A DNA stretch of 64,000 bases, taken from positions 992,001 to 1,056,000 of the forward strand of contig OZ252296.1 in NCBI GenBank assembly GCA_965250245.1, written 5' to 3'. Origin of the DNA: JABDIP01 sp965250245. GTDB lineage: Bacteria > Pseudomonadota > Alphaproteobacteria > DSM-16000 > Inquilinaceae. Below the pieces are notes generated by a model. The model was not told the DNA's origin. It did not search any database and saw only the letters and a list, made by a program, of their open reading frames with translations. Numbering within the stretch: position 1 is the stretch's first letter; each line of letters opens with the position of its first letter. This document shows positions 25,527 to 33,222 of the stretch, piece after piece. A program made the position numbers and the translations under genes.

Positions 25527-26783
25527 ATGACGTGTCTGCGGTTTCCGGTTCTTGTTTCGGCCATGGTGCTGGGGGCGGTCTCGACCGCGTTCGCCGACAC
25601 CACGGATGTGACCTGGCGCACCGAAGTGCGGCTGGCGAAGACCGGCGATTTCTGCATCGACGACCCCAACTGCTTCAATCGCTACCATCCCCAGATCGGC
25701 TCCGTCGCGCAGGCCGATCCGGGCGACTACATCATCTTCGAGACCCGGGACGCGCTCGATAGCGGCCTCGATCTGCAGTCCACCGTCGACGACGTGACGG
25801 CGCTCGACCTCAATCTCGTGCATCCGATGACCGGCCCGGTCTCCATCAACGGCGCGGAGCGCGGCGACGTGCTGGCGGTCACCCTGGTCGACATCGAGCC
25901 GGACCAGTACGGCTACACCGTCATCGTCCCCGGCTTCGGCTTCCTGCGTGATCTCTATCCGGACCCGTACATCGTGAACTGGCGCCTGTCGCGCCAGGCC
26001 GCGACCTCCGACGGGATGCCGGGGGTCCGCATCCCCTTTGCCGCCTTCATGGGCTCGGTCGGGGTGATGCCCGGCGGTCCGGAGACGACGTCCTGGCTGG
26101 CCCGGGAGAACGCGCTGGGAGCGGTCGGCGGCATTGCCCTGCCGCCGCAGCCGGTCGGGGCGATCCCGGCCGACATCTGCGGGCCGAACGGCAGCCACAA
26201 GGATGAGTGCCTGCGCACCGTCCCGCCGCGGGAGAATGGCGGCAACATGGATGTGAAGCAGATGCAGATCGGCACCACCCTGCTGCTGCCCTGCTTCATC
26301 GATGGCTGCGGGCTGTTCATCGGCGACGTGCATTACGCGCAGGGGGACGGTGAGGTCTCCGGCACCGCCATCGAGATGGGTGCGACCGTCACCGTGGTCA
26401 CCGAGTTGCGCAAGGGGCAGGGGTCGGTGATCACCTCGCCGCAATTCGAGGGCGGCGACCAGTTGAAGGACATCGCTCCGAACGCCTTCTACGCCACCGT
26501 CGGCTTCCCGTTGAAGGCGGCCGGCGAGATCCCGCCCTATCTCAGCTACATCGACGCGGAAGAGATCACCGCTCTGGAGAACCTGTCGGAGGATCTGACC
26601 CTGGCGGCGCGCAACGCGCTGATCGACATCATCGACTACATCGTGCGCGAGCACGGGCTGACCCGCGAACAGGCCTATGTGCTGGCCAGCGTCGCGGTCG
26701 ATCTGCGGGTCGGGCAGGTGGTGGACGTGCCGAACTACACGGTGTCCGCCGTCCTGCCGCTCGACGTCTTCGTGGACGAATGA
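25527..26783 (+). CDS. Exported acetamidase/formamidase-family protein
   Basis: 418 residues with GGGGAGG 6 bases before the ATG. Residues 1-23 form a Sec signal peptide ending STAFA, so the protein is periplasmic or secreted. The mature part follows the FmdA/AmdA beta-sandwich fold: VHPMTGPVSINGAERGDVL, the conserved metal-region ENGGNMDVKQMQIG (about residues 235-248) and LFIGDVHYAQGDGEVSGTAIE. Family members hydrolyse formamide or acetamide to ammonia and the acid. Classical formamidases lack a signal peptide, so export is notable. The mature enzyme might deliver formate to the periplasmic formate dehydrogenase 10 kb away, which is inference. It overlaps the following gene by ATGA. Confidence 0.88.
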   Translation: MTCLRFPVLVSAMVLGAVSTAFADTTDVTWRTEVRLAKTGDFCIDDPNCFNRYHPQIGSVAQADPGDYIIFETRDALDSGLDLQSTVDDVTALDLNLVHPMTGPVSINGAERGDVLAVTLVDIEPDQYGYTVIVPGFGFLRDLYPDPYIVNWRLSRQAATSDGMPGVRIPFAAFMGSVGVMPGGPETTSWLARENALGAVGGIALPPQPVGAIPADICGPNGSHKDECLRTVPPRENGGNMDVKQMQIGTTLLLPCFIDGCGLFIGDVHYAQGDGEVSGTAIEMGATVTVVTELRKGQGSVITSPQFEGGDQLKDIAPNAFYATVGFPLKAAGEIPPYLSYIDAEEITALENLSEDLTLAARNALIDIIDYIVREHGLTREQAYVLASVAVDLRVGQVVDVPNYTVSAVLPLDVFVDE

Positions 26784-27415
26784 TCGCCGACCGGGCCAAA
26801 GGCGGGCCGATTGTTGGCCGAAGGTCGACAATCCAGTTCGGCGTCGCCGCCGCGGCGGCGATGCTCCTGCCCGCGCACACGCCCTATGAGCAGTGGGTCG
26901 TCTATCGGCGGCGGGTCCTGCTGATCGGCAGCAGCCGCGACGATCCGGAGGGCTATGGGCTGGCACGGCAGGTCGCGGCGACGCTGGCAGCGGACCTGCC
27001 GGAAAGCCGCGCCAGGGCGAGCCGGGCGCCGACCGCCGGCCGGCTGGCGGACCTGATCGCCACCGACCAGCTCGGCTACGCTGTACTGCCCTGGTCGCAG
27101 GGGGCGGCCCTGGCGCACGGCCGGTCACCCTTTGCCCGTCTGGGCGGCGTCGCACTGGCCGGGCTGTTCGGGTTCGACGGCCATGTGCTGGCGGCCCGGC
27201 CGGACGTGCCGGCATCGCACTCCTATCTCATCGCCCGCGCGCTGGATCGCGCGAACGGTTCGGCGCCGGGCGGACGGTTCGACATGGCCAGGGCCGAAGG
27301 CGCCGTGGCCCTGCATCCCGGCGTTCGGGACTACGTGGCGGGGCGGGATATGCCGGAGCCCGCCCATGCGGCTGTCGAAGAGGCCGAGCCGGGCCACCAC
27401 CACCACGGGGATTGA
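26780..27415 (+). CDS. Hypothetical exported protein with His-rich tail
   Basis: 211 residues. Its ATG overlaps the stop of the formamidase gene (ATGA), so the two are translated together. Residues about 15-35 are hydrophobic (FGVAAAAAMLLPA), fitting a signal or anchor after a charged N-terminus. The rest resembles one lobe of a TAXI/TRAP-type solute-binding protein (LIGSSRDDPEGYGLARQV and ATDQLGYAVLPWSQGAALA), but it is about 100 residues short for a full one. It ends GHHHHGD, a possible metal-binding tail. No firm function; the pairing with an exported amidase suggests it binds the substrate, product or a metal. Confidence 0.7.
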   Translation: MIADRAKGGPIVGRRSTIQFGVAAAAAMLLPAHTPYEQWVVYRRRVLLIGSSRDDPEGYGLARQVAATLAADLPESRARASRAPTAGRLADLIATDQLGYAVLPWSQGAALAHGRSPFARLGGVALAGLFGFDGHVLAARPDVPASHSYLIARALDRANGSAPGGRFDMARAEGAVALHPGVRDYVAGRDMPEPAHAAVEEAEPGHHHHGD

Positions 27416-27419
27416 GGGC

Positions 27420-27905
27420 CTAGCGGCTCCAGACGATCAGCATCGCCCCGCCGACCAGCAGCGCCGCGCCGAGCAGGCGCAGCGGCGTGATCGGGTGTCC
27501 GGCGGACAGCACACCGAAATGGTCGAGCAGCAGGGACGCCGTCATCTGCCCCAGGATCACCAGCGAGATCATCGCCGCCGCGCCAAGCTTCGGCACCGTG
27601 ATCGTGGCCGATGCCACGTAGAAGGCACCAAGCAACCCGCCGAGCCAGGCCCAGGCCGGGACCGTCGCGGCCTGCGCCGGACCGGGGAACGGCGCCCGCT
27701 GCACCAGGAGATAGGCAAACAGCCCCGTCGTACCGACCGCGAAGGAGATGGTCGCAGCCCAGATCGGGCCGTTCATGCTGGTGCCGAGGCGGGCGTTGAT
27801 GAGGGCCTGGAGCGGCAGGACGGCACCGCCCAGCGCCGCCAACACGACGAAGAGGCTTTTCACGCGTCGATCCGATCGTTGGGTGACAGGCGAGGCGGGC
27901 AGCAT
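27420..27905 (-). CDS. Small DMT-superfamily membrane transporter (YdcZ/DUF606-like)
   Basis: 161 residues read from the ATG at 27905; GTG at 27863 (VKSLFVVLAAL) is an alternative because the first 14 residues are not hydrophobic. Neither has a clear ribosome site. Five hydrophobic helices (starting at about residues 17, 47, 80, 108 and 138) are separated by short loops. ALINARLGTSMNGPIWAA near the N-terminus is characteristic of this half-size drug/metabolite exporter family, which probably works as a dimer. The substrate is unknown. It is convergent with the His-tailed protein (4-base gap) and divergent from hemN. Confidence 0.8.
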   Translation of the reverse strand: MLPASPVTQRSDRRVKSLFVVLAALGGAVLPLQALINARLGTSMNGPIWAATISFAVGTTGLFAYLLVQRAPFPGPAQAATVPAWAWLGGLLGAFYVASATITVPKLGAAAMISLVILGQMTASLLLDHFGVLSAGHPITPLRLLGAALLVGGAMLIVWSR

Positions 27906-27940
27906 AGGGCGATTCGCCGGTCGGATGAGCAGCGCCGCGG

Positions 27941-27954
27941 TTGACGCACATCAA
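27941..27954 (+). promoter_or_regulatory. FNR/FixK (Anr)-type binding site upstream of hemN
   Basis: TTGAC-GCAC-ATCAA matches the consensus TTGAT-N4-ATCAA at 9 of 10 positions. Control of hemN by oxygen-sensing Crp-Fnr regulators is well known in alpha- and gammaproteobacteria. The centre (27947.5) is about 41 bases upstream of the preferred hemN ATG. Confidence 0.75.
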
Positions 27955-27988
27955 GGCCGCCGGTGCCGAAATCCTGCCTAGTCGGGTC

Positions 27989-29338
27989 ATGGATATGCGC
28001 CTCCTGGACAAATACGACCGTCGTGTACCGCGCTACACGAGCTACCCGACGGCGCCCCATTTCAGCGGTTCCGTGGATGCCGGCACCTATGAGCACTGGC
28101 TGGCGCGGCTGCCGCCGGCCGCGCCCCTGTCGCTCTACTTCCATGTGCCCTTCTGCGACAGCCTGTGCTGGTTCTGCGGCTGCCATACCAAGATCGTGCG
28201 GCGCTACCGGCCGGTGTCGGACTATCTGGACCTGCTGTTGCGGGAGATCGATCTGGCGGCGGGGCGGCTGGGGGACGGCCGGCCCGTGCGGCACCTCCAC
28301 TGGGGCGGAGGATCACCGACGATCCTGGAGCCCTCGGATATCTGGCGCTTGGGCCGAAGGCTGCATCAACGGTTCACCCTGGCGCGCGAGGCCGAGTTTG
28401 CGGTGGAGATCGATCCGCGCGGGCTCGGTGCGGACGCGATCGAGGCGCTGGCGGCCATCGGCGTGAACCGGGCCAGCATCGGCCTGCAGGACATCAACCC
28501 GGACGTCCAGAAGGCGATCAACCGGGTTCAGACTCTGGAGGAGACGGCATCCGTCGCCGATCAGCTTCGCGCCGTTGGCATCACCGCGCTGAATGTCGAC
28601 CTGATGTACGGCCTGCCGCATCAGACCGAGACGGGCATGGCCGCGACCGTGGCCGCCGCCCTGACGATGGCGCCGGACCGCATCGCGCTGTTCGGCTACG
28701 CCCATGTGCCGGGCATGAAGCCGCATCAGCGCCTGATCCCGGAAGACGCCCTGCCCGATGGCCGGGCGCGGCTGGCGCAGGCGGAGACCGCGGCGGACGC
28801 TCTCATGGCGGCCGGCTACCGGCGGATCGGCCTGGACCATTTCGCCCGCCCGGACGACCCGCTGGCCAAGGCGGCCCGTAGGGGCCGGCTCAGGCGCAAC
28901 TTCCAGGGTTATACGATCGACGGCGCGCCGGCCCTGGTCGGGCTCGGGCCGTCCGCCATCGGGGCCCTGCCGGACGGGTATGTCCAGAACGCGGCACCCA
29001 TGCACACCTATCGCGAGGCCATCGAGGCGGGCCGGTTCGCCACGTGCCGGGGCGTGGCCCTGACACGGGACGATCGGCTGCGCCGGGCGGTGATCGAGCG
29101 GTTGATGTGCGATCTCGCTGTCGATCTGGAGGCGCTTTGCGACGCATTTGCCATGCCGGCGGGCCATTTCGCGCCCGAGCTGGAGCGGCTCGCGGATCTT
29201 GCGGAAGATGGCCTGGTCGAGATTGCCGGCGCGACCGTTTCCGTGCCGGCCGACGCAAGACCCCTGCTGCGCTGCGTCGCCGCCGTCTTCGACGCCTATC
29301 TGGAGCCGACCGGGCGGCGGCACGCCCGGGCGGTCTAG
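27989..29338 (+). CDS. hemN: Oxygen-independent coproporphyrinogen III oxidase (radical SAM)
   Basis: 449 residues from the ATG at 27989 (27995 is also possible; a TTG at 27941 lies inside the FNR box and is unlikely). The 4Fe-4S radical-SAM motif is C56-x3-C60-x2-C63 with C65 just after (FCDSLCWFCGC), as in HemN rather than HemW. PRYTSYPTAPHF at 14-25, HWGGGSPT and FQGYTIDG are further HemN signatures. It decarboxylates coproporphyrinogen III anaerobically in haem synthesis. The FNR-type site upstream implies induction when oxygen is low. Haem from this pathway would be needed by the cytochrome subunits of the formate dehydrogenase locus. Confidence 0.96.
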   Translation: MDMRLLDKYDRRVPRYTSYPTAPHFSGSVDAGTYEHWLARLPPAAPLSLYFHVPFCDSLCWFCGCHTKIVRRYRPVSDYLDLLLREIDLAAGRLGDGRPVRHLHWGGGSPTILEPSDIWRLGRRLHQRFTLAREAEFAVEIDPRGLGADAIEALAAIGVNRASIGLQDINPDVQKAINRVQTLEETASVADQLRAVGITALNVDLMYGLPHQTETGMAATVAAALTMAPDRIALFGYAHVPGMKPHQRLIPEDALPDGRARLAQAETAADALMAAGYRRIGLDHFARPDDPLAKAARRGRLRRNFQGYTIDGAPALVGLGPSAIGALPDGYVQNAAPMHTYREAIEAGRFATCRGVALTRDDRLRRAVIERLMCDLAVDLEALCDAFAMPAGHFAPELERLADLAEDGLVEIAGATVSVPADARPLLRCVAAVFDAYLEPTGRRHARAV

Positions 29339-29351
29339 GGGCCGTCGGCGG

Positions 29352-30401
29352 CTACCAGATCTCTTCGTTGCCGTAATTGGAGAACTGATCGGCTTCCCGC
29401 TCGCGGCCGCGCAAAGGCAGCATGATCGAGACGTCGATCAGGTCACCCGGCTCGGACTCGAAGTCGGATGTTCCCGGCATCGGGGGCATATGGCCGGAGA
29501 AGCTGAACGGCCCCGGCAGGCCCGGGCCGTTGGCCGGGCCCGGCAGCGGGTCGTTCGGATCACAGCGGCGGGTCTGGCAGCCCGGAATCGTCGGGTCGAT
29601 CTCGACCCCGTCATCGCCCTTGCCGGCGCGGTCGTCGCCATGGGTGCGACCGGGATCATGGTCGGTGCCGCCATCCGGGCCGGGGGTGACCGGACCGTCG
29701 GGGATCGTCGCGACGTCGACCCGGGCGACCGTATCGGTCGGCTGAAACCCGCCGAGAACGACGGTCCCGTTGGAGACCTCGAAGGTCGCGGCCGGCACGA
29801 TGCCGTCGGTGTTGATGACGCTGTCCAGCACCCGGCCGGCCGTATCCGTCCCCATGCTGACATGCCGCCCCACCAGGCCGTTGAGCGCATCGCCACCGGA
29901 CGGATCCGATCCCTGCCCGAGTTCGACGACGCCAGGCGCGATCTCGAAATTGATCAGACCGTCACCGTCGAAATCGGCCGTCAGTCCCGTGACGGCGGTG
30001 CCAGCGGTCGCGCCGATGCGGGCGACGACGACGTTTGCGTTCTCGGTCCCCGGCGCGACGAGGCGGCCGAGTCCGGTCGTCGCGACCGTCGCCTGTCCGA
30101 TCGCGGGGCTGATCGCAACGGCGGCGCCCGTCGTGCCGACAGTCGGTGCGATCCGTTGTGTGTCCAAGATCGCCGGAGTCGTGCTGGACAGGCTCGGCTG
30201 GATGGTCGTCGGCCGCAGCGTCACGGTCGGGCTGACCGTTCGCAGGGAGGGTTGCAGCGTCGTGACCGGTGTGGCCAGGCGCACGGTATTGTTCGTCAGG
30301 GTCTGGCCCTGCGCCGATCCGGCCACGCATGCAAGGGCCAGCGCGCCGATCCAGGCGGCTGTCAAAGTGTGGCGCGGCGCGGCAATTGGGGTCGTCTGCA
30401 T
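29352..30401 (-). CDS. Hypothetical secreted protein, hemagglutinin-like segment
   Basis: 349 residues from the ATG at 30401 (GAGG 6 bases upstream). Residues about 12-32 are a signal peptide (WIGALALACVAGSAQGQ). The mature protein is rich in Thr, Val and Pro repeats (residues about 35-85). A central segment (FDGDGLINFEIAPGVVELG through LDSVINTDGIVPAATFEVSN) resembles part of the filamentous-hemagglutinin secretion domain, including a DxDxD calcium-like loop. The C-terminal third is Gly/Pro/Asp-rich with CQTRRCDPNDPLPGP and ends as a short acidic tail. I do not recognise a family. A cell-surface or secretion role is possible. It is convergent with hemN, 13 bases apart. Confidence 0.65.
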   Translation of the reverse strand: MQTTPIAAPRHTLTAAWIGALALACVAGSAQGQTLTNNTVRLATPVTTLQPSLRTVSPTVTLRPTTIQPSLSSTTPAILDTQRIAPTVGTTGAAVAISPAIGQATVATTGLGRLVAPGTENANVVVARIGATAGTAVTGLTADFDGDGLINFEIAPGVVELGQGSDPSGGDALNGLVGRHVSMGTDTAGRVLDSVINTDGIVPAATFEVSNGTVVLGGFQPTDTVARVDVATIPDGPVTPGPDGGTDHDPGRTHGDDRAGKGDDGVEIDPTIPGCQTRRCDPNDPLPGPANGPGLPGPFSFSGHMPPMPGTSDFESEPGDLIDVSIMLPLRGREREADQFSNYGNEEIW

Positions 30402-30460
30402 TATCGGCCTCGTCGTTTCCAAGGCCCCACCAGATTTTCTTGAGAGTCTGCTTTTCACGT

Positions 30461-30498
30461 CTCACAGCATAGGCACGGCGGCTGTGCGCCGCTGTGAG
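30461..30498 (-). terminator. Hairpin after tupB, possible end of the FDH operon transcript
   Basis: CTCACAGC (30461-30468) pairs with GCTGTGAG (30491-30498), with further pairing inside (GGCAC/GTGC). It starts 22 bases beyond the tupB stop. There is no U-tract, so confidence is low. Confidence 0.35.
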
Positions 30499-30519
30499 GT
30501 TTGTCACACCGGCAGGCGG

Positions 30520-31224
30520 CTAGCGATGGTGTTTGGCGGCGGTATCGCCAATGACGACGGCGAGGCTGCTGATCCCCAGCGACAGCACCATCAGGATGAT
30601 GCCCAGCCCAAGGGCCAGAGCCAGATTGCCCTTGCTGGTCTCCAGCGCGATCGCGGTGGTCATGACGCGGGTGTGGTGGGCGATGTTGCCGCCGACGATC
30701 AGCACCGCGCCGACCTCCGCGCTGGCGCGGCCGAACCCGGCCAGCACCGCGGTCACCAGGCCCAGCCGGCTGTCCCAGAGCAGCGTTCGCACCGACCGCC
30801 AGGGGCTGGCCCCGAACGAGCAGAGCTGCTCGCGATACTCGGTGTAGAGCTCCCGGGTGACTTGGTGCGAGAGCGCGGCGATGATCGGCGTCACCAGGAT
30901 GCACTGGGCGATGATCATGGCCGTCGGCGTGAACAGCAGCCCGAGAACGCCGAGCGGCCCCGAGCGCGACAGCATGAGGTAGACGATCAGGCCGACGACG
31001 ACCGGCGGCAGGCCCATCAGCGCGTTCAGCAGCACGATCACAGCCCGGCGGCCGGGGAAGCGGAACACCGCAACCATGGCGCCGAAGGGCAGTCCGATGG
31101 CCGCTGCGAGGCCGACCGCGGTGAGGCTGATCGCCAGCGACCGGCCGACGATCCCGGCCAGCACCGGGTCCAGCGACAGGATGAGGTCGAGCGCCAGGCC
31201 GAAGGCTGCGACGATGTCGCTCAT
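30520..31224 (-). CDS. tupB: Tungstate/molybdate ABC transporter permease (TupB type)
   Basis: 234 residues, about five membrane spans. The EAA-like coupling loop is YTEYREQLCSFGASPWRSVRT (about residues 127-147), with the helix ALMGLPPVVVGLIVYLML before it. The closing VIGDTAAKHH and the TupB-typical arrangement RASAEVGAVLIVGGNI support the tungstate class over phosphate or sulfate permeases. It would pass tungstate (or molybdate) into the cytoplasm. Its ATPase and binding protein are not adjacent but lie at 49842-51498 on the other strand. Its place at the end of the formate dehydrogenase operon fits W/Mo demand of that enzyme. Confidence 0.88.
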   Translation of the reverse strand: MSDIVAAFGLALDLILSLDPVLAGIVGRSLAISLTAVGLAAAIGLPFGAMVAVFRFPGRRAVIVLLNALMGLPPVVVGLIVYLMLSRSGPLGVLGLLFTPTAMIIAQCILVTPIIAALSHQVTRELYTEYREQLCSFGASPWRSVRTLLWDSRLGLVTAVLAGFGRASAEVGAVLIVGGNIAHHTRVMTTAIALETSKGNLALALGLGIILMVLSLGISSLAVVIGDTAAKHHR

Positions 31225-31239
31225 CGCCGCGCGGTGGTG

Positions 31240-31365
31240 CTAGAGCCGCACATTGCCGGTCGACTGGTGAATGGTCGCCGAATCCCAGCCGAGCCCATTC
31301 AGGATGACGGCCGCCGCGACGGCAATCAGCAGGGCGGCGACCACGCTCAGCACAAACGACCTCAT
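31240..31365 (-). CDS. 41-residue single-span membrane protein in the FDH operon
   Basis: A small gene easily missed: ATG at 31365, TAG at 31242-31240, with GGAGGT 6 bases before the ATG, the best ribosome site in this region. The product starts MRSFVLSVVAALLIAVAAAV, a single membrane span at residues about 4-21, then a short periplasmic-looking tail, GWDSATIHQSTGNVRL. It lies between the WD40-cytochrome gene (58 bases) and tupB (15 bases), on the same strand. I do not know a named family. Its position suggests a small subunit or assembly factor of the cytochrome c or formate dehydrogenase complex. Confidence 0.75.
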   Translation of the reverse strand: MRSFVLSVVAALLIAVAAAVILNGLGWDSATIHQSTGNVRL

Positions 31366-31423
31366 TCGCGGACCTCCTTGTCGGCGGCATCCAGCTTATC
31401 GCAAGCGGGCGGCGGGCACATCG

Positions 31424-32752
31424 TCAGTCTTCCTCGTATCGGCCGGCCATGCGCAGCAGGAAGCGCACGAGCTCGGCGCGATCGTCGGCGTCGGGAATCC
31501 TCTGGAGCGGCATCTTCGATCCCGGCGTCAGGCGATGGGGGCCGATGGCGAACAGCTCGCTGATGCTGTCCTCGTCCCAGATGATGTCGCTGCGGGCCAA
31601 CGCCGGCGAGTAGTTGTAGTCGGCGACGCTGCCCGCCGGCCGGCCGATCAGACCGTGGAGCGTCGGGCCGGCGCGATTGCCGCCATCCGGGGTCAGCGTG
31701 TGGCAGGCGCGGCAGGTGCCGAACAGCTCCGCGCCCCGGCGCAGGGAGGGGTCGTCCACGGCGATGATTTCGGCCGGGCGCATCGCGGTGGCGCCGCCGT
31801 CAATCGCGGCGCCGGTGTTGACGTCCCAGACCCGCGCGACGTCGTCGATGCCGGCGGAGAGCAGGCGCCGGCCGTCGGGCGAGAAGGCCAGCGCCCAGAC
31901 CGGTCCCTTGTGCTCGATGTCGCGGCGGTCGACCCGGTCGCCGTCGAGGCGCCACAGCCGGACCCGCCCGTCGACGCCGCCGGAGGCGGCCAGGCGACCG
32001 TCCGGGGACAGCGCGACGGCGAAGACCGGCCCCTCATGGCCGTGCAGCTCCGCCAGCACATCGCCGGTCCCGGCATCCCAGAGCGTCACCGTCTCGTCGG
32101 CGGAGCCGGTGATCACCAGACTGCCATCGCCGGAGGCGGCCAGCGCATTGATGCCGAAATCATGGCCGTCCAGGCGGCCGATGCGGGCCCCGTCGGCGAC
32201 GCGCCACAGGTGCAGCACGCCGTCCCGGTCGGCGGCCGCCAGGGTTGCGCCGTTCGACAGGAAGGCGACGCCGTTCAGGCTGGCGTCGTGCTCCAGGATG
32301 CGGGGAGCAGTGGCGGGGTCGTCCAGCCGCCAGAGCCGCACCGTGCGGTCCCAACTGCCGGATGCCGCAAGCGTTCCGTCCGGTGACACGGCGACCGCCG
32401 TGACCTTGGCCGCATGCCCGTCGAAGCGATGCGCCAGCGTGCCGGCCGCCAGATCCCACAGGGCGACGGTGCCGTCGTCACTTGCCGAGACGGCGCGTGC
32501 GCCGTCGGGCAGGAACGCCACCGCATTGACCGCCGCATCATGGCCGTCCAGCCGGTGCATGATGGCCTGTCGATCCAGATCCCAGAGGATGACGCTGTAA
32601 TCGAATGCGGCCGTCAGCGCCCGCTGGCCGTCGGCCGAGACGGCGATGCCCCGGACCGGCCCGCCATGGCCCACGAGGTCGGCCGAGGCCGGGCCGGGCC
32701 ACAGCGCCGCGGCGGCCAACAAGGCGATCGCCATGATGCGTGCCAGTCCCAT
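31424..32752 (-). CDS. WD40-repeat protein fused to a c-type cytochrome domain
   Basis: 442 residues from the ATG at 32752; an ATG at 32734 is an alternative. A signal peptide covers about residues 1-24 (LLAAAALWPGPASA). Seven WD40-type repeats follow (residues about 25-325), each with the GH...WD signature, for example VTAVAVSPDGTLAASGSWDR and VFAVALSPDGRLAASGGVDG. A single-haem cytochrome c domain then carries C347-R-A-C-H351 and a distal methionine candidate in GSKMPLQ. It acts in the periplasm, probably passing electrons from the formate dehydrogenase cytochrome b or sensing its state; that role is inference. It follows the PepSY-like gene by 25 bases. Confidence 0.93.
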   Translation of the reverse strand: MGLARIMAIALLAAAALWPGPASADLVGHGGPVRGIAVSADGQRALTAAFDYSVILWDLDRQAIMHRLDGHDAAVNAVAFLPDGARAVSASDDGTVALWDLAAGTLAHRFDGHAAKVTAVAVSPDGTLAASGSWDRTVRLWRLDDPATAPRILEHDASLNGVAFLSNGATLAAADRDGVLHLWRVADGARIGRLDGHDFGINALAASGDGSLVITGSADETVTLWDAGTGDVLAELHGHEGPVFAVALSPDGRLAASGGVDGRVRLWRLDGDRVDRRDIEHKGPVWALAFSPDGRRLLSAGIDDVARVWDVNTGAAIDGGATAMRPAEIIAVDDPSLRRGAELFGTCRACHTLTPDGGNRAGPTLHGLIGRPAGSVADYNYSPALARSDIIWDEDSISELFAIGPHRLTPGSKMPLQRIPDADDRAELVRFLLRMAGRYEED

Positions 32753-32777
32753 CAAGACGCCAGCCGGATGTTCGAGA

Positions 32778-33197
32778 TTACGGACGGGTGATGCCCCGTC
32801 GCAGCGCCGGGCCGTCGGATTCGGTCGGCGGTACGTTGGAGGGTGCGTCGGAGAATTCATGGCCGGTCGGGGTATGCCGAAACTGTGGCACCAATTCGCC
32901 GCTCTGCGCGTCGACCAGCAGGGTCGTCACCATGAAGGCGTCGTTGGAGTCGCTGCCCGGCGTCATCACCGTGATCGCATAGGCGAGGCGACCGTCCTCC
33001 AGCCGCATCTCACGCACCCGCAGTGGCTCGACGCCATAGGCCTCGGCGACCTGCCGCGCGGCGGCCTCGGCGGTCAGGCGCTGGGCCTCCGCCGGCGCGG
33101 TCGTCGCCAGCACGGCGATGGCAAGCGCGATGACGCCGAGGGCCGGCGCGACAAGGCCTGATCGTGTGCGTGGCCGGGACCGTCCCATGGCTGTCAT
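32778..33197 (-). CDS. Exported PepSY-like protein
   Basis: 139 residues from the ATG at 33197 (33188 is also possible). Residues about 14-39 are a signal peptide (LGVIALAIAVLATTAPAEA). The mature part, RLTAEAAARQVAEAYGVEPLRVREMRLEDGRLAYAITVM..., follows the helix-then-sheet pattern of PepSY-type domains (protease-inhibitor or metal-binding folds in the periplasm). It lies 25 bases after fdhC and 25 bases before the WD40-cytochrome gene, in the same operon. The function is unknown; a role in assembly or protection of the exported enzyme is possible. Confidence 0.7.
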   Translation of the reverse strand: MTAMGRSRPRTRSGLVAPALGVIALAIAVLATTAPAEAQRLTAEAAARQVAEAYGVEPLRVREMRLEDGRLAYAITVMTPGSDSNDAFMVTTLLVDAQSGELVPQFRHTPTGHEFSDAPSNVPPTESDGPALRRGITRP

Positions 33198-33222
33198 CAC
33201 CGTGCGAGTTGGCGGATTGCGG

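Noticed and set aside
27941..27988. TTG start for hemN at 27941
   Set aside because: The TTG is the first half of the FNR box, and the added 16 residues do not resemble the family N-terminus.
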